The translations under genes were made by a program, and so were the position numbers. Positions 6,314-11,648 of a stretch of 11,648 nucleotides of DNA are shown here, one piece after another (position 1 is the stretch's first letter; every line of letters begins with the position of its first letter). Under the pieces are notes generated by a model. It made no database searches. It was not told the DNA's origin and saw only the letters and a program-made list of their open reading frames with translations. The DNA lies in assembly GCA_959600065.1 (NCBI GenBank), contig CAUGKZ010000019.1:1-11648 (forward strand), written 5' to 3'. This DNA comes from an uncultured Kroppenstedtia sp. (GTDB lineage Bacteria; Bacillota; Bacilli; Thermoactinomycetales; DSM-45169).

Positions 6314-6925
6314 GTGAGCAAAAAGAAAAAACGCAACTATCGGGACCAACAGTCTCAACCAGGTCAAAAGAGGGATGGTTCCGCTGACGAAGTGGAATTC
6401 GGCCGAGAGCCGGGAACAGCTGCTGATGAAGTGGAGTTCGGTCGCGAACCGGGAGCGGTTGCCGATGAAGTGATCTTTGACGAAGTGACTCCCGGTGCCC
6501 CCAATGTCTTTGATGCAGTCGGGTATTCGGGGGCAGTAGCCGACCAGGATGTGGAATTGGGTGAGGAGTCAGCGGATCGCAATCGGGACCAATTGCAGGA
6601 TGAAGATCAATCAGGAGCGCAAGATACGGAAACGGCTACCGAAGTCGCCCCTATTGCCGATCGGGAATGGGAGCGAAATGAAGATCGTGCAAACAGGGAA
6701 AATGCCGGGAATGAAACCGGGGATGAAGGAAGAGGTCTTGGAATCACCAGTATTATTCTATCGGTCTTATCCTTCTTTTTCGTTCCCTTCCTCCTGGGAT
6801 CCGCAGGAATCATCTTGGGAGTAATCGCCGGTCGCAAGGGCAGTGCCATGGGCTGGTGGGCTGTCGGCCTCGGAGCGATTTCCGTGATTTTGACAGCATT
6901 TGTTGCACCGATTGCAGGCTTTTAA
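6314..6925 (+). CDS. Acidic-repeat protein with two C-terminal membrane segments (DUF4190-like)
   Basis: A 203-residue protein of unknown function. Residues 1-20 are basic and hydrophilic. Residues 24-62 hold three 13-residue repeats (ADEVEFGREPG and variants). Residues 63-140 are highly acidic and polar, and 141-203 carry two hydrophobic segments (about 143-173 and 179-203) separated by GRKGSAMG, resembling the small Gly-rich DUF4190 hairpin. The long hydrophilic N-terminus lacks a signal peptide and probably stays cytoplasmic, anchored by the C-terminal hairpin. The start is chosen as GTG 6314 because GGGGAGGG (6300-6307) sits six bases upstream; an in-frame ATG at 6296 overlaps that site and is less likely. 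A sigma-G-like promoter suggests forespore expression, making it a candidate spore membrane protein. It converges on selB through a long hairpin. Confidence 0.75.
   Translation: MSKKKKRNYRDQQSQPGQKRDGSADEVEFGREPGTAADEVEFGREPGAVADEVIFDEVTPGAPNVFDAVGYSGAVADQDVELGEESADRNRDQLQDEDQSGAQDTETATEVAPIADREWERNEDRANRENAGNETGDEGRGLGITSIILSVLSFFFVPFLLGSAGIILGVIAGRKGSAMGWWAVGLGAISVILTAFVAPIAGF
6383..6499 (+). repeat. Three 39-bp in-frame repeats encoding acidic 13-residue units
   Basis: Units at 6383-6421, 6422-6460 and a degenerate third at 6461-6499. The first 11 residues of units 1 and 2 are identical (ADEVEFGREPG), while their 33 bases differ at five sites, all synonymous third positions. This suggests an old duplication whose peptide is under constraint. 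Confidence 0.85.
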
Positions 6926-6926
6926 C

Positions 6927-6958
6927 GATCAGGCTTCCCTTTAAGGGGAAGCCTGATC
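6927..6958. terminator. Long hairpin between convergent genes, overlapping the end of selB
   Basis: A perfect 13-bp stem (GATCAGGCTTCCC, 6927-6939, with GGGAAGCCTGATC, 6946-6958) and a 6-nt loop. The loop contains the selB stop codon (6941-6943, minus strand), so one arm encodes the last SelB residues. Neither side has a proper T run, so it may act as a weak bidirectional terminator or as a 3'-end stabiliser. Confidence 0.6.
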
Positions 6959-8860
6959 TTCTGGTATCAGGATCCGTTGGTCGCCCACTCGTCGGGTGAT
7001 TCCTTTTTTATCCATCCATTCCAGCAGAGGGATCAAGTATTTTCGGGAAAGGCCGAAGCATTCCTTGGCTTGTTGCATGGATAGACTCCCTTCCCGATGG
7101 ATCGTTTGGATCGTCAGGTTTACCGCGGAATCATAAGCTTTTCGGTGCATCAACAACTTCTCCGTCAGGGGCACAACAATCTCCTTCCGAATCAGATAAC
7201 CCCGGATATCCTCACGGGATGTAGCGGGAATTCCGGCTTCAGCAAACAAGGTCTCCCATTCAGTAGGAGTCCAGCCTTCCTGGTGTAAGCGATGGACCAC
7301 TTGAGCCGCTGCCGCTTTCCACTGCTCGGGGAGATTCGGGGTGAAGGAAGGGAGAGCGATGTATTCATCCTGCTGATTCAACAGGCGTTGTCTTTCCCAT
7401 CGGGCCAACAGTATGTTCACCTCCGGGGGATCGAGGGTCGGCAGAAACCGTGCGGACCATTCCGCCTTGGGAACACCAGGCCACATGGGATGTTCCTGAT
7501 GATAGGAAGTAAGCCAATCTTTCATCTCTTTCTCGACCCGAACTAGAGTGCTGGCAGAAACAAAGCCAGATGCTACGGGAAGGATCTGACCTGCCTTCTC
7601 TAACGCCTTCAATTCGCGGTGAAGGGCAACATCTCCTTCACCTGATATCGATTGAATTTCTCGGAAAGTCAGCAGGAGAGTCCGATCCAGTGCCCGTAAA
7701 ATTCGGGCGGACAAACCACCCTGCCAAATTTGGCGGATCTGTTCCGCGGCAGCAGGGGAGATCTTTCGCTTGATAGCTACTGCTTCTGCTACCTCGCCTC
7801 CTCCGATGGTGGTTGGCGGAGAAGGACGACGCAGGATAAACCGGTCCCCGTGTGCTGCGACCACAGGTTCTCGTAATACCAAACTGGCATATATCTCTTC
7901 TCCGGGTTTCCACTCCTTGCGATCATAGAGGATCAACTTGGCGAAAACTTCCGAGGTTCCGATCATCAGGGTGATTTGACACCGTTGACGTAAGCTGAAA
8001 CCCAGATCCGGCAAGGAGCACGCCCGAATATCGATCCGGTGGGAAGGGGACCAGATTCCCGGTTGGCCGACGGTTTGGCCGCGGGAAACCTCTCCCCGGT
8101 GAATCCCGCTCAGATTGAGAGCGGCCCGTTGCCCAGCTGCCACCCTTGGCACGCTCTGGCTGTGAATCTGGGCTTGTCGCACTTTGACTCGCTTGCCACC
8201 GGGTAAAACCTCCAATTCTTCTCCCGGACCGGTGCTACCGGACTGAACCGTTCCGGTGACCACGGTCCCCGCGCCTTGGATCATAAAGGATCGATCCACA
8301 GGGAGGCGGAAAGGGGCCTCGCTCTTTCGCTGCTCAATCCCTGGAAGTTTTGCATCCAGCACTTGAAGCAGGCGGTCGATACCTTCCCCGGTAGTGGAGG
8401 AAATACGCAGTAGGGGAGCTCCTTCCAAAAATGTATTCCGGGTGAGCTCACGCAGATCCTCTTCTATGATTGGCAACAGCTCCGGATCCGCCTGATCGTT
8501 CTTGCTGAGGAGGAGTAATCCATTCTTTACCCCAAGAAGATCCAGGATGGCCAGATGCTCCTGGGTTTGGGGCATCACCCCTTCATCAGCAGCCACCACC
8601 AACAGCACAAAATCGATCCCTGTTACCCCAGCCACCATTTGCCGGATCAATTTTTCATGGCCGGGTATATCGATGATCGAGACCGTCATTCCTGAGGGAA
8701 GCGTCAGTGGGGCAAAACCTGGCTCGATGGAGATCTTTCTTTCTTGTTCCTCTTTGAGCCGGTCTGTGTTTACACCGGTTAAGGCCTGGGTAAGCCTCGT
8801 TTTACCGTGATCGATATGTCCCGCTGTCCCGATAACATATCGTTTCGCTTCCAAACCCAC
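6941..8860 (-). CDS. selB: Selenocysteine-specific elongation factor SelB
   Basis: A 639-residue translational GTPase that delivers Sec-tRNA to UGA codons. The G domain has P-loop GTAGHIDHGKT (11-21), DIPGHE (64-69), SKND (119-122, usually T/NKxD) and SSTTGEG (154-160). Domain II keeps the VDRSF motif (Asp189-Arg190) that helps form the selenocysteine pocket. Domain III and four winged helices follow; the last ends in WMDKKGITRRVGDQRIL, the SECIS-binding signature. Length is normal. The switch I segment RKISIEPGF differs from the usual RGxTI(D/E)LGF at two positions (Gly to Lys, Leu to Pro). Starts: GTG 8860 abuts the AAAGGGGGG site, while TTG 8854 (codon 3) has about seven bases of spacing and may be the true start. 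No selA, selD or tRNA-Sec lies in the window. Confidence 0.93.
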   Translation of the reverse strand: MGLEAKRYVIGTAGHIDHGKTRLTQALTGVNTDRLKEEQERKISIEPGFAPLTLPSGMTVSIIDIPGHEKLIRQMVAGVTGIDFVLLVVAADEGVMPQTQEHLAILDLLGVKNGLLLLSKNDQADPELLPIIEEDLRELTRNTFLEGAPLLRISSTTGEGIDRLLQVLDAKLPGIEQRKSEAPFRLPVDRSFMIQGAGTVVTGTVQSGSTGPGEELEVLPGGKRVKVRQAQIHSQSVPRVAAGQRAALNLSGIHRGEVSRGQTVGQPGIWSPSHRIDIRACSLPDLGFSLRQRCQITLMIGTSEVFAKLILYDRKEWKPGEEIYASLVLREPVVAAHGDRFILRRPSPPTTIGGGEVAEAVAIKRKISPAAAEQIRQIWQGGLSARILRALDRTLLLTFREIQSISGEGDVALHRELKALEKAGQILPVASGFVSASTLVRVEKEMKDWLTSYHQEHPMWPGVPKAEWSARFLPTLDPPEVNILLARWERQRLLNQQDEYIALPSFTPNLPEQWKAAAAQVVHRLHQEGWTPTEWETLFAEAGIPATSREDIRGYLIRKEIVVPLTEKLLMHRKAYDSAVNLTIQTIHREGSLSMQQAKECFGLSRKYLIPLLEWMDKKGITRRVGDQRILIPEDQASP

Positions 8861-8945
8861 CCCCCCTTTCCCTATAGCTCTCGGTTTGTGTTCATAGTAT
8901 CATTTCATATGTTTCATTTCCCGCTAAAAGATAAAGAAAAAGTGC

Positions 8946-8974
8946 TTGTCAAAAACTCAACTTCATGATAATAT
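8946..8974 (+). promoter_or_regulatory. Sigma-A promoter of tRNA-Gly
   Basis: TTGTCA (8946-8951), 17-bp spacer, TAATAT (8969-8974), 32 bases before the tRNA. An overlapping alternative -10, GATAAT at 8967-8972, matches the hexamer better but gives a short 15-bp spacer. Confidence 0.6.
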
Positions 8975-9006
8975 ATTACTTGTCTCGCAAAGAGATTCCA
9001 TCATAT

Positions 9007-9080
9007 GCGGATGTAGTTCAATGGTAGAACACCAGCTTCCCAAGCTGGTAACGCGGGTTCGATTCCCGTCATCCGCTCCA
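9007..9080 (+). tRNA. tRNA-Gly, anticodon CCC
   Basis: A complete 74-nt cloverleaf. The acceptor GCGGATG pairs with CATCCGC; the D arm is GTTC/GAAC; the anticodon stem CCAGC/GCTGG encloses loop TTCCCAA, giving anticodon CCC for GGG codons; the T arm is GCGGG-TTCGATT-CCCGT with one G-U pair. The terminal TCCA shows that CCA is encoded. The variable loop is only four bases, and length and anticodon rule out tRNA-Sec. It stands alone with its own promoter and terminator, divergent from selB. Confidence 0.96.
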
Positions 9081-9084
9081 AATC

Positions 9085-9118
9085 AAACCGTTGCCCTCAA
9101 TCAGGGGGCAACGGTTTT
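9085..9118 (+). terminator. Terminator of tRNA-Gly
   Basis: A perfect 12-bp stem (AAACCGTTGCCC, 9085-9096, with GGGCAACGGTTT, 9106-9117) with a 9-nt loop, beginning five bases after the tRNA. The T run is short (TTTT, then GT). Confidence 0.85.
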
Positions 9119-9119
9119 G

Positions 9120-9366
9120 TCGTTTGAAATGAGAAGGTGACGAGTCGTTTTCGATCTGGGGAAATAGCTGATTGGGTATGCCCCTCATCGGATTCAATTG
9201 AACACTTTTGCTGACAGCTGGTGGGGAATCCGAAATTATGAAAATTGTGGATTGTAGGTGAAAGGGAGGTTGCGGAAACCGAAATAGACGACGGAGGGAT
9301 ATCAGGATTTGGTGGTGATGGGATTGTTGCGGGAGGACTGGGCAGAGCCAAATGACAGATGACATG
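9120..9366. other. Intergenic stretch with no recognisable gene
   Basis: Between the tRNA terminator and the terminator of the minus-strand hypothetical gene. Open frames here are short or run antisense through the tRNA, with low-complexity composition and no convincing ribosome binding site. The plus strand is purine- and G-rich. No structured RNA or repeat is evident by eye. Confidence 0.6.
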
Positions 9367-9396
9367 GAAAAAGAATCCGGGGGTTGACACCTCCGG
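9367..9396 (-). terminator. Terminator of the minus-strand hypothetical gene
   Basis: On the minus strand, CCGGAGGT (9396-9389) pairs with ACCCCCGG (9384-9377), including one G-U pair, around a 4-nt loop, followed by ATTCTTTTT. It lies about 10 bases after the stop codon at 9407. Confidence 0.75.
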
Positions 9397-9406
9397 GTGC
9401 GCGGAT

Positions 9407-9802
9407 TTATTTCCTAGAGTGATCGGAATGAGATTCCCAGGTCAATTCAGCGAAGGGTTTGCCCTTGTCACCGATATAAGCTCGCTCAACTTCTCGCCCC
9501 CTTTCATCCAGACGGCAAATATAGGGGCGGCGAGATTCATCCACCCGCAGGCATAATGGTTCTTCGGACCACTCCACATCTTTCGCATCACACTGGATTG
9601 ATCCATTGGGTTTTCTCCGCCAGGGAAGGTATCCCAGGCGACCGGGATGGAGGGCTTGTCCCTTCGTCTCCTTGACTAAGTCCCGCAGTGTTCCTTCCCG
9701 AAGATAGGCACCTCCCTCTCGGGTCAATTGCCACACCGACTGCAGTTTCTCCGCAATCCGGTATAAGGTTGGATACAATTCCTCTGAATCTGAAGTTCCC
9801 AT
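9407..9802 (-). CDS. Hypothetical protein, 131 residues
   Basis: I do not recognise this protein. It is soluble, with no signal peptide or membrane segment, and mixed charge. The N-terminal part is helical-looking (LYPTLYRIAEKLQSVWQLT). It is followed by REGTLRDLVKETKG, by LGYLPWRRKPNGSIQCDAKDVEW, and by a beta-rich C-terminus with regular charged pairs (RRPYICRLDERGREVERAYIG). The ATG at 9802 is chosen because AGGAGAG lies nine bases upstream (9812-9818); the frame stays open for 17 more codons upstream without a better site. It lies 51 bases downstream of the PGPGW-like gene on the same strand with no terminator between, and has its own terminator, so it is probably the second gene of that operon. 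Good ribosome binding site, operon position and terminator argue that it is a real gene. Confidence 0.65.
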   Translation of the reverse strand: MGTSDSEELYPTLYRIAEKLQSVWQLTREGGAYLREGTLRDLVKETKGQALHPGRLGYLPWRRKPNGSIQCDAKDVEWSEEPLCLRVDESRRPYICRLDERGREVERAYIGDKGKPFAELTWESHSDHSRK

Positions 9803-9853
9803 CGCGTTACACTCTCCTGTATCAATGAAGAAGAATTCAGTTTGGCGAGTCAC

Positions 9854-10105
9854 TCAGGGGAGGATCCTCTTCAGTACTGGATATTTTTTCCATTTGCTCA
9901 GTTGTTTTCCAATCCTAGGATAACGGGTTTCCAGTTTGACAACTAGTCTGTGGGCCCAAGGGGACGTTTTGGATAAAATCATCAGTCCAATTAAAATGAA
10001 TAAAATTCCTTGCAGAAATGGAAGCACCAGTCCGAGGATACCTAATACGATGAAAAACCAGCCTATGATCTGGCCTGCTAACCGTTTGATATTTCGTTTG
10101 TTCAA
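9854..10105 (-). CDS. Small membrane protein, PGPGW/DUF454-like
   Basis: An 83-residue protein with one long or two short hydrophobic segments (about 12-45) around a Pro-Gly turn in LGLVLPFLQGILFILIGLMIL. A basic-aromatic C-terminal tail (SPWAHRLVVKLETRYPRI) follows. This pattern resembles the PGPGW and DUF454 small membrane families, whose function is unknown; the canonical PGPGW core is PFLQG here. The start is taken as TTG 10105, preceded by AGAGAGG with six bases of spacing and a consensus sigma-A promoter about 40 bases upstream. The frame remains open much further upstream, but that extension would run across the promoter and antisense to the actin-like gene, so it is not believed. Likely first gene of a two-gene operon with 9407-9802. 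Confidence 0.75.
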   Translation of the reverse strand: MNKRNIKRLAGQIIGWFFIVLGILGLVLPFLQGILFILIGLMILSKTSPWAHRLVVKLETRYPRIGKQLSKWKKYPVLKRILP

Positions 10106-10118
10106 GGGGATCCTCTCT

Positions 10119-10189
10119 CTTTCCCTTGGAGTAGTGTCAGGCGTATTATACCGTGATTTTAGCCGTTGATTCAAACGGAGAAGGGAAAG
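10119..10189. repeat. 9-bp inverted repeat flanking the divergent promoters
   Basis: CTTTCCCTT (10119-10127) and AAGGGAAAG (10181-10189) are perfect reverse complements 53 bases apart. The first is in the leader of the PGPGW-like gene; the second lies between -35 and -10 of the segregation promoter. They could be paired operator or centromere sites, though low-complexity purine tracts also arise by chance. Confidence 0.4.
10145..10174 (-). promoter_or_regulatory. Sigma-A promoter of the PGPGW-like operon
   Basis: On the minus strand, TTGAAT (10174-10169), 18-bp spacer and a consensus TATAAT (10150-10145). Its -35 overlaps the -35 of the divergent promoter at 10166-10195. Confidence 0.75.
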
Positions 10190-10195
10190 TATAAA
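10166..10195 (+). promoter_or_regulatory. Sigma-A promoter of the actin-like segregation cassette
   Basis: TTGATT (10166-10171), 18-bp spacer, TATAAA (10190-10195). The -35 shares bases with the divergent minus-strand promoter in the 9-bp TTGATTCAA. Transcription would leave a leader of about 75 bases before the start codon. Confidence 0.6.
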
Positions 10196-10196
10196 G

Positions 10197-10211
10197 TATG
10201 GTATGATATGG
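10197..10211 (+). repeat. Three tandem 5-bp TATGR repeats just after the segregation promoter
   Basis: TATGG (10197-10201), TATGA (10202-10206) and TATGG (10207-10211) follow immediately after the -10. Short tandem iterons beside the promoter are typical of actin-type partition centromeres and autoregulatory operators. The array is very short, so the role is conjectural. Confidence 0.35.
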
Positions 10212-10276
10212 GGCTTTGCCACGTATTCATAATAGTGGATGAATCCTTTGCGTATAGATGCATCGGGGGGATGCGG

Positions 10277-11062
10277 ATGATTATCGCAGTGGATTGTGGA
10301 CGCAGCTACGTCAAAGTGATCACGGAAGGGAAATCCTTTTTGTTCCCCAGCAAAGTGAGCGGTTGGCGCAAACGGAACTACCGCCAGGAATTGCCGGGGG
10401 ATCTGGAGATGGAGTATCAAGGGCGGAGATGGTTTGTAGGAAAACTGGCGGAACGGGAAGGGGAGTTCACCCGTCAGGCGATGCAAGATTCCAAAGCGGT
10501 GGAAGAAACCTTGATCCTGACCTTGACGGCCCTTCATCAAGCCCATGCCCAGGGCCGGATCACCTTGGTCACAGGCTTGCCCATCGGAAATTTTACAGAT
10601 GTGGAACAAAAAGCGATCAAACGACTGCTCGAGGGGCCGCATCGGGTCGCGGTGAACGGTGTGGAACGTTCCTTTTATGTGGAAAACGTATACAGTACGA
10701 TTGAAGGGGGCGGCGCTTTTTTCTCAACACCGCGAATGGGGTTGGTCCGGATCATCGACATCGGTGCCAAAACAACCAATTACGCTACCTTTCGGGATAA
10801 GGTGTTTATTGACCGGGAATCAGGAACACTCCCAGTCGGCTGGGAGACGGTTAAGGTCTCCAATATCAAAGAGATGGCAGATCTGATCGCTGGGACCCTC
10901 TCCAAAACCTGGAGTAGCCGGGATGTTGTCATGTTGGTGGGGGGGATGGCTCGCAAGCTGGAGCCCTACATCCGAGAGCATTTTCACCATGCTTTCGCAG
11001 TGGATGATCCTCAGATGGCCAATGTTCGGGGATACTATGAAATCGGCAGGGCTTTTCTCTGA
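10277..11062 (+). CDS. Actin-like ATPase, ParM/StbA superfamily, short AlfA-like form
   Basis: A 261-residue actin-fold protein, the likely filament-forming motor of a DNA segregation cassette. Phosphate-1 is AVDCGRSYVK (5-14), phosphate-2 is IIDIGAKTTNYA (159-170; Asp161, Gly163, Thr166), and the adenosine motif is VMLVGGMARKL (218-228). A conserved TLVTGLPIGNF (97-107) is typical of ParM/StbA proteins. Only about 55 residues separate phosphate-2 from the adenosine motif, where R1 ParM has roughly twice as many. This implies loss of subdomain IIB, as reported for plasmid AlfA. The start is ATG 10277, six bases after a GGGGGG tract; ATG 10271 abuts that tract, and the frame extends further upstream without a good site. 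Its stop overlaps the next gene's ATG by one base (TGATG), indicating translational coupling. Chromosomal setting is inferred from the neighbours. Confidence 0.85.
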   Translation: MIIAVDCGRSYVKVITEGKSFLFPSKVSGWRKRNYRQELPGDLEMEYQGRRWFVGKLAEREGEFTRQAMQDSKAVEETLILTLTALHQAHAQGRITLVTGLPIGNFTDVEQKAIKRLLEGPHRVAVNGVERSFYVENVYSTIEGGGAFFSTPRMGLVRIIDIGAKTTNYATFRDKVFIDRESGTLPVGWETVKVSNIKEMADLIAGTLSKTWSSRDVVMLVGGMARKLEPYIREHFHHAFAVDDPQMANVRGYYEIGRAFL

Positions 11063-11274
11063 TGGGGAAGAAAAAAGTTTATGGTGTGGTTTTTGATATG
11101 GCTGACCCCGTCGATTGCTCCCTTCTCGAGCAGGTGGAAGAGAGCACGGAGGACTTCAGCCAATTGGTGAAATCCCTCCTTCGCAAATGGGCCCCTGATC
11201 GCGATTCATCATCAGGAGATGCCTCGGATGACGGAGGGGAAGCGATTCGCAAGAGTGGGTTACCCTTCGGATGA
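11062..11274 (+). CDS. Small ribbon-helix-helix-like partner of the actin-like ATPase (ParR/AlfB-type)
   Basis: A 70-residue protein coupled to the actin-like gene by a TGATG overlap. Residues 4-12 look like a beta strand (KKVYGVVFD), 15-28 like a first helix (DPVDCSLLEQVEES) and 31-43 like a second (DFSQLVKSLLRKW). This strand-helix-helix pattern with F-S-x-x-V-K fits ribbon-helix-helix DNA-binding partners such as ParR. Residues 46-62 are an acidic Ser/Asp-rich tail, which in ParR-type adaptors could contact the filament. The predicted roles are centromere binding and operon autoregulation. The assignment rests on position and pattern, not on recognised identity. A hairpin follows directly after the stop. 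Confidence 0.65.
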   Translation: MGKKKVYGVVFDMADPVDCSLLEQVEESTEDFSQLVKSLLRKWAPDRDSSSGDASDDGGEAIRKSGLPFG

Positions 11275-11305
11275 AAAAAAGCCTCCCGAAAAAACCGGGA
11301 GGCTT
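11274..11305. terminator. Terminator between the segregation cassette and the CBS-ACT gene
   Basis: A 10-bp stem (AAGCCTCCCG, 11279-11288, with CGGGAGGCTT, 11296-11305) with a 7-nt A-rich loop. On the minus strand it is followed by seven Ts (11280-11274), making it strong for the CBS-ACT gene. On the plus strand the tail (CCGTTATTT) is weak, so termination of the segregation cassette may be partial. Confidence 0.85.
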
Positions 11306-11308
11306 CCG

Positions 11309-11648
11309 TTATTTGGTGACGGCCGCTTTTTCCTTCATGCTCAACACCCGGAATCCTTTCTCTTCTAGGCGCTGGCGGATAGAATCACCGGGGGGGGTGG
11401 GGCTGACCTTGAGCAAAATCCGGCGGGCGGCGGCATCGCCGGCATCAAAGGTGACGACGCTGATAATATTCACATCAAAGGCACGGACCGCATCCAGAAT
11501 CTGCTCTAATTCATGGGGGACGTCCATGACGACAGCCAGGAGGAACCGGATTCCAGGCAGAGCATGTCCGTACGTATCAGCAAGGGCGGCTTCCACATCA
11601 CTGATCTTCACAATCCCGAGAAAAGTGAAGCCATCATCGGAGACAACG
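11309..11648 (-). CDS. CBS-ACT domain protein, AcuB-like (5'-truncated by window edge)
   Basis: The last 112 residues of a minus-strand gene that enters from beyond the window. The frame is open through the edge, and the GTG at 11611 is an internal valine. The first visible residues (VVSDDGFTFLGIVKISDVEAAL) look like the end of a CBS domain. The rest is an ACT-like domain: IRFLLAVVMDVPHELEQILDAVRAFDVNIISVVTF, then ILLKVSPTPPGDSIRQRLEEKGFRVLS. CBS plus C-terminal ACT is the AcuB arrangement; AcuB was named for acetoin utilisation, but its biochemical role is unclear, and such proteins usually sense adenine nucleotides and small ligands. No acuA or acuC is visible, so the symbol is withheld. 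A strong terminator follows the stop. Confidence 0.75.
   Translation of the reverse strand, partial: VVSDDGFTFLGIVKISDVEAALADTYGHALPGIRFLLAVVMDVPHELEQILDAVRAFDVNIISVVTFDAGDAAARRILLKVSPTPPGDSIRQRLEEKGFRVLSMKEKAAVTK

Noticed and set aside
9007..9080. tRNA next to selB considered as tRNA-Sec
   Set aside because: It is 74 nt long with a 4-nt variable loop and anticodon CCC, so it is an ordinary tRNA-Gly. Its position beside selB is probably incidental.
9295..9362. Possible 14-codon peptide (MGLLREDWAEPNDR) in the gap after the tRNA
   Set aside because: There is no clear ribosome binding site or promoter and no length beyond chance expectation.
9069..9390. Two minus-strand open frames of about 97 residues
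   Set aside because: They run antisense into the tRNA and its terminator, are low in complexity (Ser/Pro/His-rich), overlap each other and have no convincing ribosome binding site.
10106..10642. Long upstream extension of the PGPGW-like reading frame on the minus strand (to 262 residues)
   Set aside because: It runs across the consensus promoter at 10145-10174 and antisense to the actin-like gene. Its composition is Phe/His/Pro-rich like a shadow frame, and TTG 10105 has a good ribosome binding site.

Overview
The window looks like chromosome from an endospore-forming member of the Bacillales, probably Thermoactinomycetaceae or a near relative. The evidence is a YhcN/YlaJ spore lipoprotein, GpsB, a DppE-type peptide-binding lipoprotein, purine-rich Shine-Dalgarno sites, frequent GTG/TTG starts, balanced GC content and two sigma-G-like forespore promoters. 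The family-level placement is inference. No transposase, integrase, phage gene or CRISPR array is visible.

Layout. 1-451: 3' end of a YugP-type membrane zinc peptidase with a strong terminator. 556-1128: YhcN/YlaJ sporulation lipoprotein behind a sigma-G-like promoter. 1253-2887: short GpsB, then a family S13 D-Ala-D-Ala carboxypeptidase with no room for a signal peptide. 2880-3791 (minus): YkfC-like NlpC/P60 muropeptide peptidase, tail-to-tail with the carboxypeptidase. 3972-5594: DppE-like lipoprotein. Together 1568-5594 reads as a possible uptake and recycling set for peptidoglycan peptides. 5633-6184 (minus): DedA/YqaA-type membrane protein. 6314-6925: small membrane protein with a tandem acidic repeat and a second sigma-G-like promoter. 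6941-8860 (minus): SelB, without selA, selD or tRNA-Sec in the window. 9007-9080: tRNA-Gly(CCC) with its own promoter and terminator. 9407-10105 (minus): a hypothetical protein and a small PGPGW/DUF454-like membrane protein. 10277-11274: a two-gene actin-like segregation cassette. 11309-11648 (minus): C-terminal part of a CBS-ACT (AcuB-like) protein.

The two most interesting regions are these. (1) The actin/ribbon-helix-helix cassette at 10277-11274. Its actin-like protein has only about 55 residues between the phosphate-2 and adenosine motifs, which suggests it lacks actin subdomain IIB, as plasmid AlfA does. Its promoter shares an overlapping -35 with the divergent PGPGW operon, and small repeats nearby could be a centromere or operator. 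(2) The apparently cytosolic S13 carboxypeptidase beside YkfC and DppE homologues.

All functional calls are from reading motifs and recalled family members; no database search was possible.
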